A stretch of DNA of 64,000 nt from SZUA-320 sp963707875 (GCA_963707875.1 CAVPRU010000014.1:1-64000), one strand, 5' to 3'; positions 25,327-36,021 are shown, counted from the first letter of the stretch. Numbers and translations are program-made. Notes: generated by a model from the letters alone, not told the origin.

Positions 25327-26445
25327 GTGAACGGGCACCCCGCTTTCGTTCTCCTCGAAGATGGGGAGTGGTTCGCCGGGACCAGCCCTTGCCCGATCGC
25401 CGAGAGCTTCGGGGAAGTCGTGTTCACCACCGGGCATACGGGCTACCAGGAGACCTTCACCGACCCGAGTTACCTCGGTCAGATCGTGGTGATGACCGCC
25501 CCGATGATCGGGAATTACGGGATCAACCCGGAGGACCAGGAATCCGAGCGGCCTCAAGTGGCCGGGGTGGTCGTCCGGGAACTGTCGAAGACCCACTCCA
25601 ACTGGCGGGCGACCACGGGGCTGGCAGAATGGCTGGCAGAGCATGGAGTCCCGATTCTCGAAGGGGTTGATACCCGGAGGCTGACCAGGCACATCCGCGA
25701 GGCGGGGGCGATGCGCGGGGTGGTGGCCCCTGGGCTCGGGCCCACCGAGGCCATCCGGGCCCGACTTCTGGCGTCACCGAAGATGGAAGGCCTCGACCTG
25801 GCCTCCAGGGCCTCGGTCGCCACCAGCTATACCGAGGGCACGACCGGACCGCACGTGGTGGCCTACGACTTCGGCATGAAGCGAAACATCGTTCGGATGT
25901 TTGCCGCGAGTGGTTGCCGGGTCACCGTGGTTCCCGCTGCGACCACGGCGGCGGAGGTAATGGCGCTCGAGCCCGATGGGATCTTCCTCTCCAACGGCCC
26001 AGGCGATCCCGCCGCGGTGGAGTACGTCCTGGACGACATCCGGGAATTGGCCTCCCGCGGACTGCCGATTTTCGGCATCTGCCTTGGCCACCAGCTTCTG
26101 GGGATTGCGTTCGGGGGTCAGACGGTCAAGATGCCGTACGGCCACCGAGGTGGGAACCATCCGGTCAAGGACCTGGCTACCGGGAAGGTCCTGATCACCA
26201 GTCAGAACCACGGCTTTTCGGTCCGGGGCGATTCATCCGGGGTGCCCGGAGCCTCCGATCTGACGGTGACCCACCTGAATCTCAACGACGGAACGGTGGA
26301 AGGCATACGGCACAAGGAGTTACCTGTGTTCGCCGTGCAGTACCACCCCGAGGCCGCTCCGGGACCGCACGACGCCTACCCCCATTTTGCGCAATTCCTG
26401 GTCTATCTGACCGAAAACCGTAGCGAAAAAGCCGCAACCTCTTGA
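25327..26445 (+). CDS. carA: Carbamoyl-phosphate synthase small (glutaminase) subunit
   Basis: The protein is 372 residues. The N-terminal CPSase domain has FGEVVFTTGHTGYQE and SDPSYxGQIV-like sequence. The class I glutaminase domain has GIFLSNGPGDPAA, GICLGHQLLG with the catalytic Cys, and VQYHPEAAPGPHD with the His and Glu. It hydrolyses glutamine and channels ammonia to CarB for arginine and pyrimidine synthesis. Start GTG 25327. carB is not next to it; a HU gene follows instead, with its promoter overlapping this stop codon. Confidence 0.94.
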   Translation: MNGHPAFVLLEDGEWFAGTSPCPIAESFGEVVFTTGHTGYQETFTDPSYLGQIVVMTAPMIGNYGINPEDQESERPQVAGVVVRELSKTHSNWRATTGLAEWLAEHGVPILEGVDTRRLTRHIREAGAMRGVVAPGLGPTEAIRARLLASPKMEGLDLASRASVATSYTEGTTGPHVVAYDFGMKRNIVRMFAASGCRVTVVPAATTAAEVMALEPDGIFLSNGPGDPAAVEYVLDDIRELASRGLPIFGICLGHQLLGIAFGGQTVKMPYGHRGGNHPVKDLATGKVLITSQNHGFSVRGDSSGVPGASDLTVTHLNLNDGTVEGIRHKELPVFAVQYHPEAAPGPHDAYPHFAQFLVYLTENRSEKAATS

Positions 26446-26470
26446 CAGACAACGGGTAACGCCGTAGCAT
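26442..26470 (+). promoter_or_regulatory. Strong predicted sigma-70 promoter for the HU-family gene
   Basis: Consensus TTGACA (26442-26447), exactly 17 nt, then TAGCAT (26465-26470). The carA stop TGA (26443-26445) lies inside the -35 box. The start site should be near 26477, giving a leader of about 46 nt. Confidence 0.65.
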
Positions 26471-26481
26471 AGCCTTGCGAC

Positions 26482-26500
26482 GCCCGGCCTCTTGCCGGGC
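26482..26500 (+). other. Hairpin in the 5' leader of the HU-family gene
   Basis: GCCCGGC (26482-26488) pairs perfectly with GCCGGGC (26494-26500) around a CTCTT loop. It lies about 5 nt after the predicted start site and 22 nt before the ATG. No T-run follows, so an mRNA-stabilising 5' stem is more likely than an attenuator. Confidence 0.45.
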
Positions 26501-26522
26501 TCTCTGACGCTTCGGGGGAGAC

Positions 26523-26858
26523 ATGACCAAGGCTGATCTTGTCGAGCAGGTAACCGCTGCGATGGCTAAGACATCGGGGCCGTTGATTTCGAAAAAGGAC
26601 TGTGCCCGGGTGGTGGATCTCTTCCTCGACTCCATCAAGCAGGCGCTGAAGGAGCAGCGGAATATCGAGGTGCGCGGATTCGGGACCTTCAAGATCCGGC
26701 ACCGGAAAACCCGGATGGCGCGCAACCCGCGGACCGGCGAGCCGGTCGAGGTGGCCGCACGGCCGGTTCCGGTGTTCAAGCCGAGTAAAGAGTTACGCAC
26801 CCTGGTGGCCGAGGAGGACACTCCGGCGGCGTCCCCGCCAAGCGGCTTCGGTGGGTGA
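26523..26858 (+). CDS. HU/IHF family DNA-binding protein
   Basis: The protein is 111 residues. It has the family fold: MTKADLVEQV helix, then IEVRGFGTFKIRHRKTRMARNPRTGEPVEV, where RNPxTG carries the Pro that kinks DNA, and FKPSKELR at the end. About 15 extra Pro/Ser/Gly residues extend the C-terminus. It compacts and bends DNA; whether it is a homodimeric HU or an IHF-like subunit cannot be decided from sequence alone. GGGGGAGAC before the ATG is a strong ribosome site. An intrinsic terminator follows. Confidence 0.92.
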   Translation: MTKADLVEQVTAAMAKTSGPLISKKDCARVVDLFLDSIKQALKEQRNIEVRGFGTFKIRHRKTRMARNPRTGEPVEVAARPVPVFKPSKELRTLVAEEDTPAASPPSGFGG

Positions 26859-26886
26859 CGCGAAATGAGTCTTTCATGACAGAATC

Positions 26887-26914
26887 GGGCCGGCCCAGGT
26901 GGTCGGCCCCTTTT
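26887..26914 (+). terminator. Rho-independent terminator after the HU-family gene
   Basis: GGGCCG (26887-26892) pairs with CGGCCC (26904-26909), extended by a G-U pair, and is followed by C and TTTT (26911-26914). It isolates the HU transcript from the molybdopterin genes. Confidence 0.7.
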
Positions 26915-26928
26915 GTGTGCACCTCCGG

Positions 26929-26957
26929 TTGCCCCGGACCCCGTTATTCGTGATACT
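26929..26957 (+). promoter_or_regulatory. Predicted promoter, leaderless type, for moaD
   Basis: TTGCCC (26929-26934), 17 nt, then GATACT (26952-26957) preceded by T (an extended TGATACT). The ATG of moaD is at 26964, only 6 nt after the -10 box, leaving no room for a ribosome site. Confidence 0.45.
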
Positions 26958-26963
26958 CCGGCC

Positions 26964-27236
26964 ATGACCACGTTGCGGCATTCCGACAGCCGGCTCCGCA
27001 TCCCGGTGCTCCTCTTTGCCCGATACGCGGAGTTGCTGGGAACGCCGCGACTGGAGCTCGAGCTTCCCGTGGGCTGCACGGTCGGTGCTGCGCTCGAGGT
27101 CCTGCGGGGGCGGCCCGGGGCCGAGGCGTTGCCGGCCCAGATTCTGGTGGCGCGCAATCTGGCGCGGGTGGGTCTTGAGGCCCGGCTGGCCTCCGGAGAT
27201 GAGTTGGCGATCCTGCCTCCGATGGCAGGGGGATGA
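26964..27236 (+). CDS. moaD: Molybdopterin synthase sulfur-carrier subunit
   Basis: The protein is 90 residues with a ubiquitin-like fold and the obligatory C-terminal Gly-Gly (PPMAGG). The C-terminal glycine is thiocarboxylated and donates sulfur to precursor Z through MoaE. ATG 26964 is supported by the promoter just upstream. moaE begins 1 bp after the stop. Confidence 0.9.
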   Translation: MTTLRHSDSRLRIPVLLFARYAELLGTPRLELELPVGCTVGAALEVLRGRPGAEALPAQILVARNLARVGLEARLASGDELAILPPMAGG

Positions 27237-27237
27237 G

Positions 27238-27684
27238 ATGCCCCACCTGACCCAGAAGGTGATCAGCCTGGAGGCGCTGGTAGCTCGGGTGACCCACTCC
27301 GAAGTTGGCGGGATTGCGACCTTCCTCGGCGTGGTGCGGGATCATCATGAGGGGCGGTCGGTGAGCGGCCTGGAATACAGCGCCTATCCGGCCATGGCCG
27401 AGGCCGAATGCGACCGTCTGGTGCGAGAGGCGGAGTCCCGGTGGCCCTGTCGGGTGGCGCTGGCCCATCGAGTGGGACCGCTGGAGATCGGCGACACCGC
27501 CGTGGCCATTGCGGTGGGAGCGGCGCACCGGGCGGAGGCGTTTGAGGCCTGTCGGTGGCTCATCGAGGAGTTGAAGCACCGGGTCCCGATCTGGAAGCGG
27601 GAGCGCTACGTCGACGGGACCGAAGCCTGGGTCGACCCGACCGCGCCGTCCGGGATCCAGCCTGCCCGGAGTGCCCACCGATGA
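27238..27684 (+). CDS. moaE: Molybdopterin synthase catalytic subunit
   Basis: The protein is 148 residues. The family core is visible: GGIATFLGVVRDHHEGR near residue 25, LEYSAYPAMAE, HRVGPLEIGDTAV and the catalytic region ELKHRVPIWKRE with the conserved Lys. With MoaD it adds two sulfurs to cyclic pyranopterin monophosphate. The stop overlaps moaA by ATGA. Confidence 0.93.
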   Translation: MPHLTQKVISLEALVARVTHSEVGGIATFLGVVRDHHEGRSVSGLEYSAYPAMAEAECDRLVREAESRWPCRVALAHRVGPLEIGDTAVAIAVGAAHRAEAFEACRWLIEELKHRVPIWKRERYVDGTEAWVDPTAPSGIQPARSAHR

Positions 27685-28712
27685 CCGGCCCGCTCGTTGA
27701 TCGACTGGGGCGCCCCCTGGGAAGCCTCAGGCTGTCGGTTACCGACCGCTGCAACATGCGCTGCCGCTACTGCATGCCGGAGGAGGATTACCTCTGGCTG
27801 CCCCGGACTTCGCTGCTCAGCTTCGAGGAGCTCACCCGACTCGCTGCCGTCTTCCAAGGTCTGGGGGTCCGGAAGATCCGGCTGACCGGCGGCGAACCGT
27901 TGCTCCGCCATGGCTTCCCCGACTTGGTGCGGATGCTGGCGGCCTCACCGACCATCGAGGACCTGGCTCTCACCACCAACGGGATACTCCTGGAGGGCCA
28001 GCTCCCGGCGCTCCTCACGGCGGGGCTGGACCGGGTGACCGTCAGTCTGGACACCCTCCGTCCTGAGCGGCTGGTGGCCTTTGCGCGGTCCACCCGACAC
28101 GTCGATGCCCTGGGGGGGATCCGAGCCGCCCGGGCGGCCGGTCTGCCGGTCAAGCTGAACTCGGTCATGGTCCGGGGGTTCAACGACGACGAGCTCCTCG
28201 ACCTGCTGGAGTATGCCCGCCTGATGGAGGTGGAGATCCGTTTCATCGAGTACATGGACGTTGGCGGTGCGACGCGGTGGTCCGAGGCCGAAGTCCTGAG
28301 CCGAGATCAGATCCTGGCCATGGTGGCGGCTCGCTATGGGGCAGTGGAGCCGCTCACAGCGTTGGAGGACCTGGCTGCGCCGGCGGATCGATTCCGCCTC
28401 TCGGATGGCACCGTGTTCGGGATCATCGCATCGGTGACGAGGCCTTTCTGCCGGACCTGTGACCGCAGCCGGATTACCGCAGACGGCACCTGGTACCTCT
28501 GCCTGTACGGCGACGAGGGGGTGAGCCTGCGGGATCCCCTTCGGCTGGGCGCCAGCGACGAGGAACTGGGAGCACTGATCAGCCACACCTGGCGGGCCCG
28601 GACCGACCGTGGTGCCGAACTCCGGATGGAAACTCCGGTCCGCGGCGTGCTCCACCAGCTCACCAGCCTCCGAGCCGATCCTCGGCGGGAGATGCACACT
28701 CGAGGAGGGTAG
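27681..28712 (+). CDS. moaA: GTP 3',8-cyclase
   Basis: The protein is 343 residues. It is a radical SAM enzyme for the first step of molybdenum cofactor synthesis. The N-terminal cluster motif is CNMRCRYC (residues 24-31), with LTGGEPLLR binding SAM. The second cluster motif near the C-terminus, CRTCDRSRITADGTWYLC, binds GTP. The usual terminal GG is present (HTRGG), as required for MoaA-MoaC chemistry. moaC is not in this cluster. trmL follows with no gap. Confidence 0.95.
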   Translation: MTGPLVDRLGRPLGSLRLSVTDRCNMRCRYCMPEEDYLWLPRTSLLSFEELTRLAAVFQGLGVRKIRLTGGEPLLRHGFPDLVRMLAASPTIEDLALTTNGILLEGQLPALLTAGLDRVTVSLDTLRPERLVAFARSTRHVDALGGIRAARAAGLPVKLNSVMVRGFNDDELLDLLEYARLMEVEIRFIEYMDVGGATRWSEAEVLSRDQILAMVAARYGAVEPLTALEDLAAPADRFRLSDGTVFGIIASVTRPFCRTCDRSRITADGTWYLCLYGDEGVSLRDPLRLGASDEELGALISHTWRARTDRGAELRMETPVRGVLHQLTSLRADPRREMHTRGG

Positions 28713-29192
28713 GTGGCCCTGCACGTTGCGCTCATCGAACCACAGATTCCTCCCAACACGGGCAACATCGCCCGACTCTGTGCCGCAACCGAATCGAGTC
28801 TCCACCTGATCGAGCCCTTGGGGTTCGAGCTCGATCATCGGGACGCCCGCCGGGCGGGCCTCGACTACTGGGAGGCGGTGGACTGCTGGGTGCACCCCGG
28901 CTGGCGGGCCTTCCGGGAGGCGATCGCCCGCGAACGGTGCCTCTACTTTTCTGCCCGGGCTGGCGGGGAGTTGTGGGATGCCAGCTTCGCGCCCAACAGC
29001 GTACTGGTGTTCGGCAACGAGACTGGCGGGATGCCGGAGCGGATCCTCGAAAAGCATCCCGAGCGGTGCTTCAGAATCCCGATGGGAGGGCCGGTGCGCA
29101 GCCTGAATCTGGCGACCGCCGTCGGGATCGCCTTGTACGAAGGTCTGCGGCAGGTGCGGACGGTCCCCGGGGGATTGGGAGACGTCGGATAA
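28713..29192 (+). CDS. trmL: tRNA (cytidine/uridine-2'-O-)-methyltransferase, SPOUT family
   Basis: The protein is 159 residues. It is a trefoil-knotted SAM enzyme; the TrmL type methylates the wobble ribose of tRNA-Leu. Seen are ALIEPQIPPNTGNIARLC at the N-terminus, FGNETGGMPERIL and IPMGGPVRSLNLATAVGIALYE forming the knot. GTG 28713 follows the moaA stop directly, so translation is probably coupled. Confidence 0.9.
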   Translation: MALHVALIEPQIPPNTGNIARLCAATESSLHLIEPLGFELDHRDARRAGLDYWEAVDCWVHPGWRAFREAIARERCLYFSARAGGELWDASFAPNSVLVFGNETGGMPERILEKHPERCFRIPMGGPVRSLNLATAVGIALYEGLRQVRTVPGGLGDVG

Positions 29193-29203
29193 CCACTTAT
29201 GTT
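29175..29203 (+). promoter_or_regulatory. Predicted promoter for mdh-sdhCAB
   Basis: TTGGGA (29175-29180), 17 nt, then TATGTT (29198-29203). It overlaps the end of trmL and would give a leader of about 62 nt before the mdh ATG. Confidence 0.45.
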
Positions 29204-29271
29204 CGATTACTTTTCGCGCTCTGCCGGCATCGAGCAGACAGATTGAACCACGGCCCTCACCCATCGAGTCC

Positions 29272-30204
29272 ATGTTCAACAAGATCACGGTTGTCGGAGC
29301 AGGTAACGTCGGGGCCACCGCGGCCCAGCGGCTGGCGGAGAAGGATCTTGCCCGGACGGTCGTGATGGTCGACGTGGTGGAAGGCGTCCCCCAGGGGAAG
29401 GGGCTCGACCAGTGGCAGTCGGGGCCGGTTGAAGGCTATGACACCCGGATCATCGGCAGCAACGACTATGATGCCGCGGCAGGGTCAGAGCTCTTCGTGG
29501 TGACCGCCGGGATCGCCCGGAAGCCGGGGATGAGTCGGGACGACCTTGTCAAGACCAATGCGGGCATAGTCAAGTCGGTCTCGGAGCAGATCAAGCGGGT
29601 GGCGCCCGAGGCGATCATCATCGTGGTCAGCAACCCCCTCGATGCCATGTGCTACGTGGCGCGCCAGGGCACCGGGTTTCCCCGGGAGCGGGTCATCGGG
29701 ATGGCCGGGGTTCTCGACACGGCCCGGTACCGGATGTTCCTGGCCGAGGCGATGGACATCTCGGTGGAGGACATCCAGGCGATGGTGCTGGGCGGCCACG
29801 GCGATACCATGGTACCGCTGGTGTCCTATACCACCGTCTCCGGCATCCCGGTGACCCAACTCCTCGCCCCCGACAAACTCGCCGCGATCGTGGCGCGGAC
29901 CCGGAGCGGCGGCGCCGAGATCGTGGCCCATCTCAAGACCGGCTCGGCCTACTATGCCCCGAGCGCGGCGGCCGTGCAGATGGTCGAAGCCATCGTCAAG
30001 GACAAGAAGCGGATCCTGCCGTGCTCGGCCTGGCTCCAAGGGGAGTACGGTCTCAAGGACGTCTACTGCGGGGTCCCGGCCAAGCTCGGTCGCGGGGGCC
30101 TCGAGCAGATTCTCGAAGTGGCACTGACCGACGCGGAACGGAGCGAGCTCACCACCTCAGCCGAGGCGGTACGGACCATTCAACAGATGATCGATCGCGG
30201 CTGA
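29272..30204 (+). CDS. mdh: Malate dehydrogenase (LDH-like type)
   Basis: The protein is 310 residues. It oxidises malate to oxaloacetate with NAD. VVGAGNVGATAAQRL is the nucleotide loop, Asp34 after the second strand favours NAD, IARKPGMSRDDL carries the substrate-binding arginines, SNPLDAMCYVA follows, and GGHGDTMVPL holds the catalytic His. It is of the short, LDH-like malate dehydrogenase group. It leads directly into the succinate dehydrogenase genes, two adjacent TCA steps. Confidence 0.95.
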   Translation: MFNKITVVGAGNVGATAAQRLAEKDLARTVVMVDVVEGVPQGKGLDQWQSGPVEGYDTRIIGSNDYDAAAGSELFVVTAGIARKPGMSRDDLVKTNAGIVKSVSEQIKRVAPEAIIIVVSNPLDAMCYVARQGTGFPRERVIGMAGVLDTARYRMFLAEAMDISVEDIQAMVLGGHGDTMVPLVSYTTVSGIPVTQLLAPDKLAAIVARTRSGGAEIVAHLKTGSAYYAPSAAAVQMVEAIVKDKKRILPCSAWLQGEYGLKDVYCGVPAKLGRGGLEQILEVALTDAERSELTTSAEAVRTIQQMIDRG

Positions 30205-30223
30205 TCGGTCGGTGGAGCGGGGG

Positions 30224-30880
30224 ATGGGCTGGTTCGGCGCCTTCTATCGATCGACCATCGGGCAGAAGATGGTCATGGCGGTTACCGGTCTGGTGCTGCT
30301 GGGGTTCGTCGTGGGGCACATGCTGGGGAATCTCCTCGTCTTCCAGGGCCCGGCCCCGCTCAACAGCTATGCCGAGCTGCTGAAGGCGAGCGGGCTGATT
30401 CTGTGGACCGTGCGGCTGATTCTGCTGGGCTCGGTGTATCTCCACATCTCCGCCGCAGTGACCCTGACGGTGCGGAACCGGCAGGCCCGGCCGGAGCGGT
30501 ACGATCGTCTCGAAACCCCGACCAGCACCTGGTCGGCGCTCACCCTCCGGGTCGGCGGGGTCATCCTGCTGGCCTTCGTGGTCTTCCACCTGCTGCATCT
30601 GACCACCGGAACGGTGCACCCGGCCTTCAGTCCGACCGATGCCTACAACAACGTGCTGATCGGGTTCAGCGTTCCTGCGGTGGCCGCGTTCTACCTGATC
30701 GCCATGGCGGCGCTGGCGCTGCATCTGCACCATGGGGTGTGGAGCCTGTTTCAGACCCTGGGGTGGAACCATCCCCATTTCAATCCCGTGCGGCGCCGGG
30801 TGGCCACGGGTCTGGCGGTGGTGGTGCCGGTCGGGTTCTCCGCCATCGTTCTCGCGGTGGCCTTCGGGATGGTGAGGTAG
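30224..30880 (+). CDS. sdhC: Succinate dehydrogenase cytochrome b subunit
   Basis: The protein is 218 residues from ATG 30224, which has a GAGCGGGGG site; a GTG at 30212 is also possible. Five hydrophobic segments are seen (about residues 15-40, 62-85, 105-125, 150-172, 196-216), the single-subunit di-haem b type. Conserved histidines in VVGHMLGN, YLHISAA, HLLHL and HLHHGVWS are candidate haem ligands. This type usually works with menaquinone, which fits the mqn genes at the far end of the window. Confidence 0.9.
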   Translation: MGWFGAFYRSTIGQKMVMAVTGLVLLGFVVGHMLGNLLVFQGPAPLNSYAELLKASGLILWTVRLILLGSVYLHISAAVTLTVRNRQARPERYDRLETPTSTWSALTLRVGGVILLAFVVFHLLHLTTGTVHPAFSPTDAYNNVLIGFSVPAVAAFYLIAMAALALHLHHGVWSLFQTLGWNHPHFNPVRRRVATGLAVVVPVGFSAIVLAVAFGMVR

Positions 30881-30883
30881 CCC

Positions 30884-32793
<1,910 letters not shown>

Positions 32794-32797
<4 letters not shown>

Positions 32798-33576
32798 GCG
32801 CCGGCTTCGGACTGACCCTGAAGATCTGGCGCCAGGCCACTCCCCACGCGAGAGGCCAGTTCGAAACCTATCGGCTGGCCAATGTCAGCGAGCACATGTC
32901 GTTCCTCGAGATGCTCGACGTGCTGAACGAGGAACTGATCGCCAAGGGGGAGATCCCGATCGCCTTTGATCACGACTGCCGCGAGGGGATCTGCGGAGCC
33001 TGCTCGATGATGATCAACGGCCGGCCCCATGGCCCTCAGCGGGCGACCACCGCCTGTCAGCTCCACATGCGACACTTCGCCGACGGCGACACCGTGGTGA
33101 TCGAACCCTGGCGGGCCGGCCCCTTCCCGGTGATCCGGGATCTGGTGGTCGATCGGTCAGCCTTCGACCGGATCATCCAGGCCGGTGGTTTCATCAGCGT
33201 CTCCACTGGCAATGCCCCGGAGGCCAATGCCGTCCCGGTCCCCCACGAAGCGGCGGAACGCGCGATGGACGCCGCGGCCTGTATCGGGTGCGGTGCCTGC
33301 GTCGCGGCCTGCCCCAACGCCTCCGCCATGCTGTTCACCGCCGCCAAGGTGAGTCACCTCGGGCTGCTCCCGCAGGGGCAGCCGGAACGGTACCAGCGGG
33401 CCCGGGCCATGGTCCGCCGGATGGACCTGGAGGGGTTCGGCGGGTGCACCAATTACGGGGAATGTCAGGAGGCCTGTCCCAAGGAGATCGGGGTGGAGGT
33501 GATCGCCCGATTGAATGGCGACTTCCTGCGGGCCAGCCTCACGGCCCGGGAAACCCGAGTGGCCGGACAGGAATAG
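32794..33576 (+). CDS. sdhB: Succinate dehydrogenase iron-sulfur subunit
   Basis: The protein is 260 residues from a GTG that overlaps the sdhA stop. [2Fe-2S] ligands are in CREGICGACSMMINGR and TACQL. The C-terminal ferredoxin-like part has CIGCGACVAACPNAS and CTNYGECQEACPKEIG for the [4Fe-4S] and [3Fe-4S] clusters. It connects FAD to the haem-bearing membrane subunit. Confidence 0.95.
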
Positions 33577-33667
33577 CCGAAGCGGGGAGACTATCGCCGG
33601 GCCGTCCGCCTGGTAGATTGCACTAGTTCCGCCGTCCCATCCACAGCCCACATATGACGGAGACACC

Positions 33668-34276
33668 ATGGCCGTTGCCGATATGTTCCTGGCGCTGATC
33701 CCGCGAATTCGCCGGATCCTGTTCAATCCGAAAGAGGAATGGGGAGTCATCGCGGGGGAGACGACCGCGTCCGGGGCGATCTGGACCGGGTACGTCATCC
33801 CCCTGGCTGCCTTGAGTGCGCTGGCGGGGCTGATCGGTGGACTGGTCTTCGGGTCTCCGCTCAGCTCGATGATGGACTCCGCCCTGGGCGGGGCCCTGGG
33901 CCTCAGATTCGGGGCGAGATACTACATCCAGATCGCGGTTGCGGGCTTCGTCGGCTCCGTCGTCGGGGTCGCCCTGGTTTCGTGGCTGGTGGGAGTGCTG
34001 GCGCCGACCTTCGGTGCCAAGTGCGAAGGCAACACCGGCCTGAAGGTCGCGGCCTACAGCTACACTGCTGCCCTGGTGGCGGGTCTGTTCGCGATCATTC
34101 CGATGCTGTCGGTGCTGGGGATCCTGGGGCTGTACAGCATCTACCTGCTGTTCCTGGGCCTCAAGGCGTTGACCGGGGTACCGGATGACAAGGCAATCCC
34201 GTATACCGCCACCATCTTTGTGGCCGGACTGGTGGTGTCCCTGGCTGCGGGGGCCCTGTTTGGCCGGGTGTTCTAG
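33668..34276 (+). CDS. Yip1-family membrane protein
   Basis: The protein is 202 residues. A short N-terminal segment with PRIRRILFNPKEEWGVIA, typical of bacterial Yip1-domain proteins, is followed by about five membrane helices between residues 38 and 200. The function of bacterial members is unknown. The ATG has ACGGAGA 6 nt upstream. The gene converges with dcd; only 9 bp lie between the stops. Confidence 0.75.
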   Translation: MAVADMFLALIPRIRRILFNPKEEWGVIAGETTASGAIWTGYVIPLAALSALAGLIGGLVFGSPLSSMMDSALGGALGLRFGARYYIQIAVAGFVGSVVGVALVSWLVGVLAPTFGAKCEGNTGLKVAAYSYTAALVAGLFAIIPMLSVLGILGLYSIYLLFLGLKALTGVPDDKAIPYTATIFVAGLVVSLAAGALFGRVF

Positions 34277-34285
34277 GCCGGCGGG

Positions 34286-34864
34286 TCAGAGTCGGGGGAG
34301 GGTCACGCCCCGCTGGGCCTGATATTTCCCTGCCTTGTCCTTGTAACTGATCTCGCAGACATCGTCGGCATCTGCCTCGAAGAACAGGACCTGGCAGATG
34401 CCTTCGTTGGCATAGATCCGGGCCGGAAGCGGTGTGGTGTTGCTGATCTCCAGAGTGACGTGCCCCTCCCACTCCGGCTCGAAGGGGGTCACGTTGGTGA
34501 TGATCCCGCACCGCGCATAGGTGCTCTTCCCCACGCATATCGTCAGCACGTTCCGCGGAATCCGGAAGTACTCGATGCTCCTCGCCAACGCGAAGCTGTT
34601 GGGGGGGACGATACAGACGTCCCCCTCATACTCCACCAGGCTCCTGGCGTCGAACGCCTTCGGGTCCACCACCGCCGACAGGACATTGGTGAAGATCTTG
34701 AACTCCGGGGCCACCCGCATGTCGTACCCGTAGGAAGACACGCCGAAGGAGATGACCTTCCCGCCCGCGGCGTCGGGCTGGCGCACCTGGCCATCGACGA
34801 AGGGGTCGATCATGCCGTGTTCAACGGCCATTCGGCGGATCCAGCGGTCGGACTTGATGGACAT
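34286..34864 (-). CDS. dcd: dCTP deaminase
   Basis: The protein is 192 residues. It converts dCTP to dUTP. Motifs include GVSSYGYDMRVAPEF, GKSTYARCG with the substrate-binding Ser/Arg, EPEWEGHVTLEISN with the catalytic Glu, and ANEGICQVLFFE. A monofunctional deaminase rather than the bifunctional deaminase/dUTPase is likely, but not certain. It is the only minus-strand gene in the right-hand 56 kb; a TATATT -10 box lies at 34932-34927 on that strand. Confidence 0.92.
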   Translation of the reverse strand: MSIKSDRWIRRMAVEHGMIDPFVDGQVRQPDAAGGKVISFGVSSYGYDMRVAPEFKIFTNVLSAVVDPKAFDARSLVEYEGDVCIVPPNSFALARSIEYFRIPRNVLTICVGKSTYARCGIITNVTPFEPEWEGHVTLEISNTTPLPARIYANEGICQVLFFEADADDVCEISYKDKAGKYQAQRGVTLPRL

Positions 34865-34966
34865 GACGCCTCGAAGAAGTCGGTTGCCGGGAGCCGGCCG
34901 GGACGGGGCCGGGATCAGGAGCGGTAAATATAGCCCGGGCCGGGAGTTGCATGGGGAGACCCCGGG

Positions 34967-34995
34967 TTGAACTCACCCCCTGCCGGATGTTAGTT
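34967..34995 (+). promoter_or_regulatory. Predicted promoter for the nuo operon
   Basis: TTGAAC (34967-34972), 17 nt, then TTAGTT (34990-34995), with a start near 35002 and an AGAGGGCG site before ATG 35033. It is the only promoter seen upstream of the 14-gene operon. Confidence 0.5.
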
Positions 34996-35032
34996 TGAGG
35001 CGCTCAATCCGGGGCCGAAACCAGAGGGCGCC

Positions 35033-35398
35033 ATGCATCGCGATTATGTCCCGATCCTGATCCTCGCCGGGTTCGTCTTGGCCAACGCGGCGATGATGAT
35101 CGGGATGTCCCACATGCTATCGGCAACCCGCAGGACGGCCACCAAGATCGCCCCGTACGAGTCGGGCATTCCGGTCCTGGGGAGCGCCCACGAGCGGTTC
35201 TCGGTCAAGTTCTATCTGGTCGCCATGCTGTTCATCATTTTCGATATTGAAACGGTCTTCATGATTCCGTGGGCCGCGGGCTTCCGGCAGCTCGACGGGA
35301 TGGCCGGACTGCTGATTGTCGAGATGCTGGTGTTCGTGGTCATTCTGGCGGTCGGCTACATCTACATCTGGAAGCGGGGTGCGCTCCAATGGGATTGA
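35033..35398 (+). CDS. nuoA: NADH-quinone oxidoreductase subunit A
   Basis: The protein is 121 residues with three membrane helices. The conserved loop YESGIPVLGSAHERFSVKFYLVAMLFIIFDIE carries the acidic residues near the quinone channel. It is the first gene of a complete nuoA-N set in the canonical order. It overlaps nuoB by 10 bp. Confidence 0.94.
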   Translation: MHRDYVPILILAGFVLANAAMMIGMSHMLSATRRTATKIAPYESGIPVLGSAHERFSVKFYLVAMLFIIFDIETVFMIPWAAGFRQLDGMAGLLIVEMLVFVVILAVGYIYIWKRGALQWD

Positions 35399-36021
35399 CA
35401 CCGTCCCCGCCGACCGGAGAGGGTCCCGTCGACCCGGCGATCCTCGACGGGATGTCCCCCAATTTCATCACCACCCGACTCGATTTCCTGGCCAACTGGG
35501 CGCGGTCCAACTCGCTCTGGCCGATGCCCTTCGGGACGGCCTGCTGCGCCATCGAATTCATGGCCTCGGCAGCCAGTCGGTTCGACCTCTCCCGCTTTGG
35601 GATGGAGCGAATGAGCTTCTCCCCCAGACAGGCGGACGTCCTAATCTGCGCCGGGCGGCTGCCGTTCAAGCTGGCGCCGGTCATCCGCCGGATCTGGGAC
35701 CAGATGCCGCAGCCCAAGTGGGCGATCTCGATGGGGGCCTGCGCCTCAAGCGGCGGCATCTTCGACACCTATGCCATGGTGCAGGGGATCGACACCATCA
35801 TCCCGGTCGATGTCTACGTGCCGGGCTGCCCCCCGCGGCCTGAGGGGTTGATCTACGGGATCATGCTGCTGCAGAAGAAAATCAAGGGGGAGAGCTTCAC
35901 CGATCCCACTCTTCGGCAGGAATTCGTGGTCGGACCCGACGGTTTGTTCGTTCGCCCCGAGCACATCGACGAGATCTCCGAACCGTTCGGGAATTCCGTC
36001 CACCAGACCCGCTCGGCATGA
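35389..36021 (+). CDS. nuoB: NADH-quinone oxidoreductase subunit B
   Basis: The protein is 210 residues. It holds cluster N2, which reduces quinone. Ligands are in GTACCAIEFM (tandem cysteines), GACASSGG and VPGCPPRPEGL. The first 20 residues and the last 35 extend beyond the core. Start ATG 35389 is inside nuoA; the stop overlaps nuoC by ATGA. Confidence 0.95.
   Translation: MGLTPSPPTGEGPVDPAILDGMSPNFITTRLDFLANWARSNSLWPMPFGTACCAIEFMASAASRFDLSRFGMERMSFSPRQADVLICAGRLPFKLAPVIRRIWDQMPQPKWAISMGACASSGGIFDTYAMVQGIDTIIPVDVYVPGCPPRPEGLIYGIMLLQKKIKGESFTDPTLRQEFVVGPDGLFVRPEHIDEISEPFGNSVHQTRSA

Noticed and set aside
26446..27240. Possible molybdenum-cofactor riboswitch upstream of moaD
   Set aside because: The moaD leader seems absent, and the upstream space is taken by the HU gene and its terminator. 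No such fold is visible.
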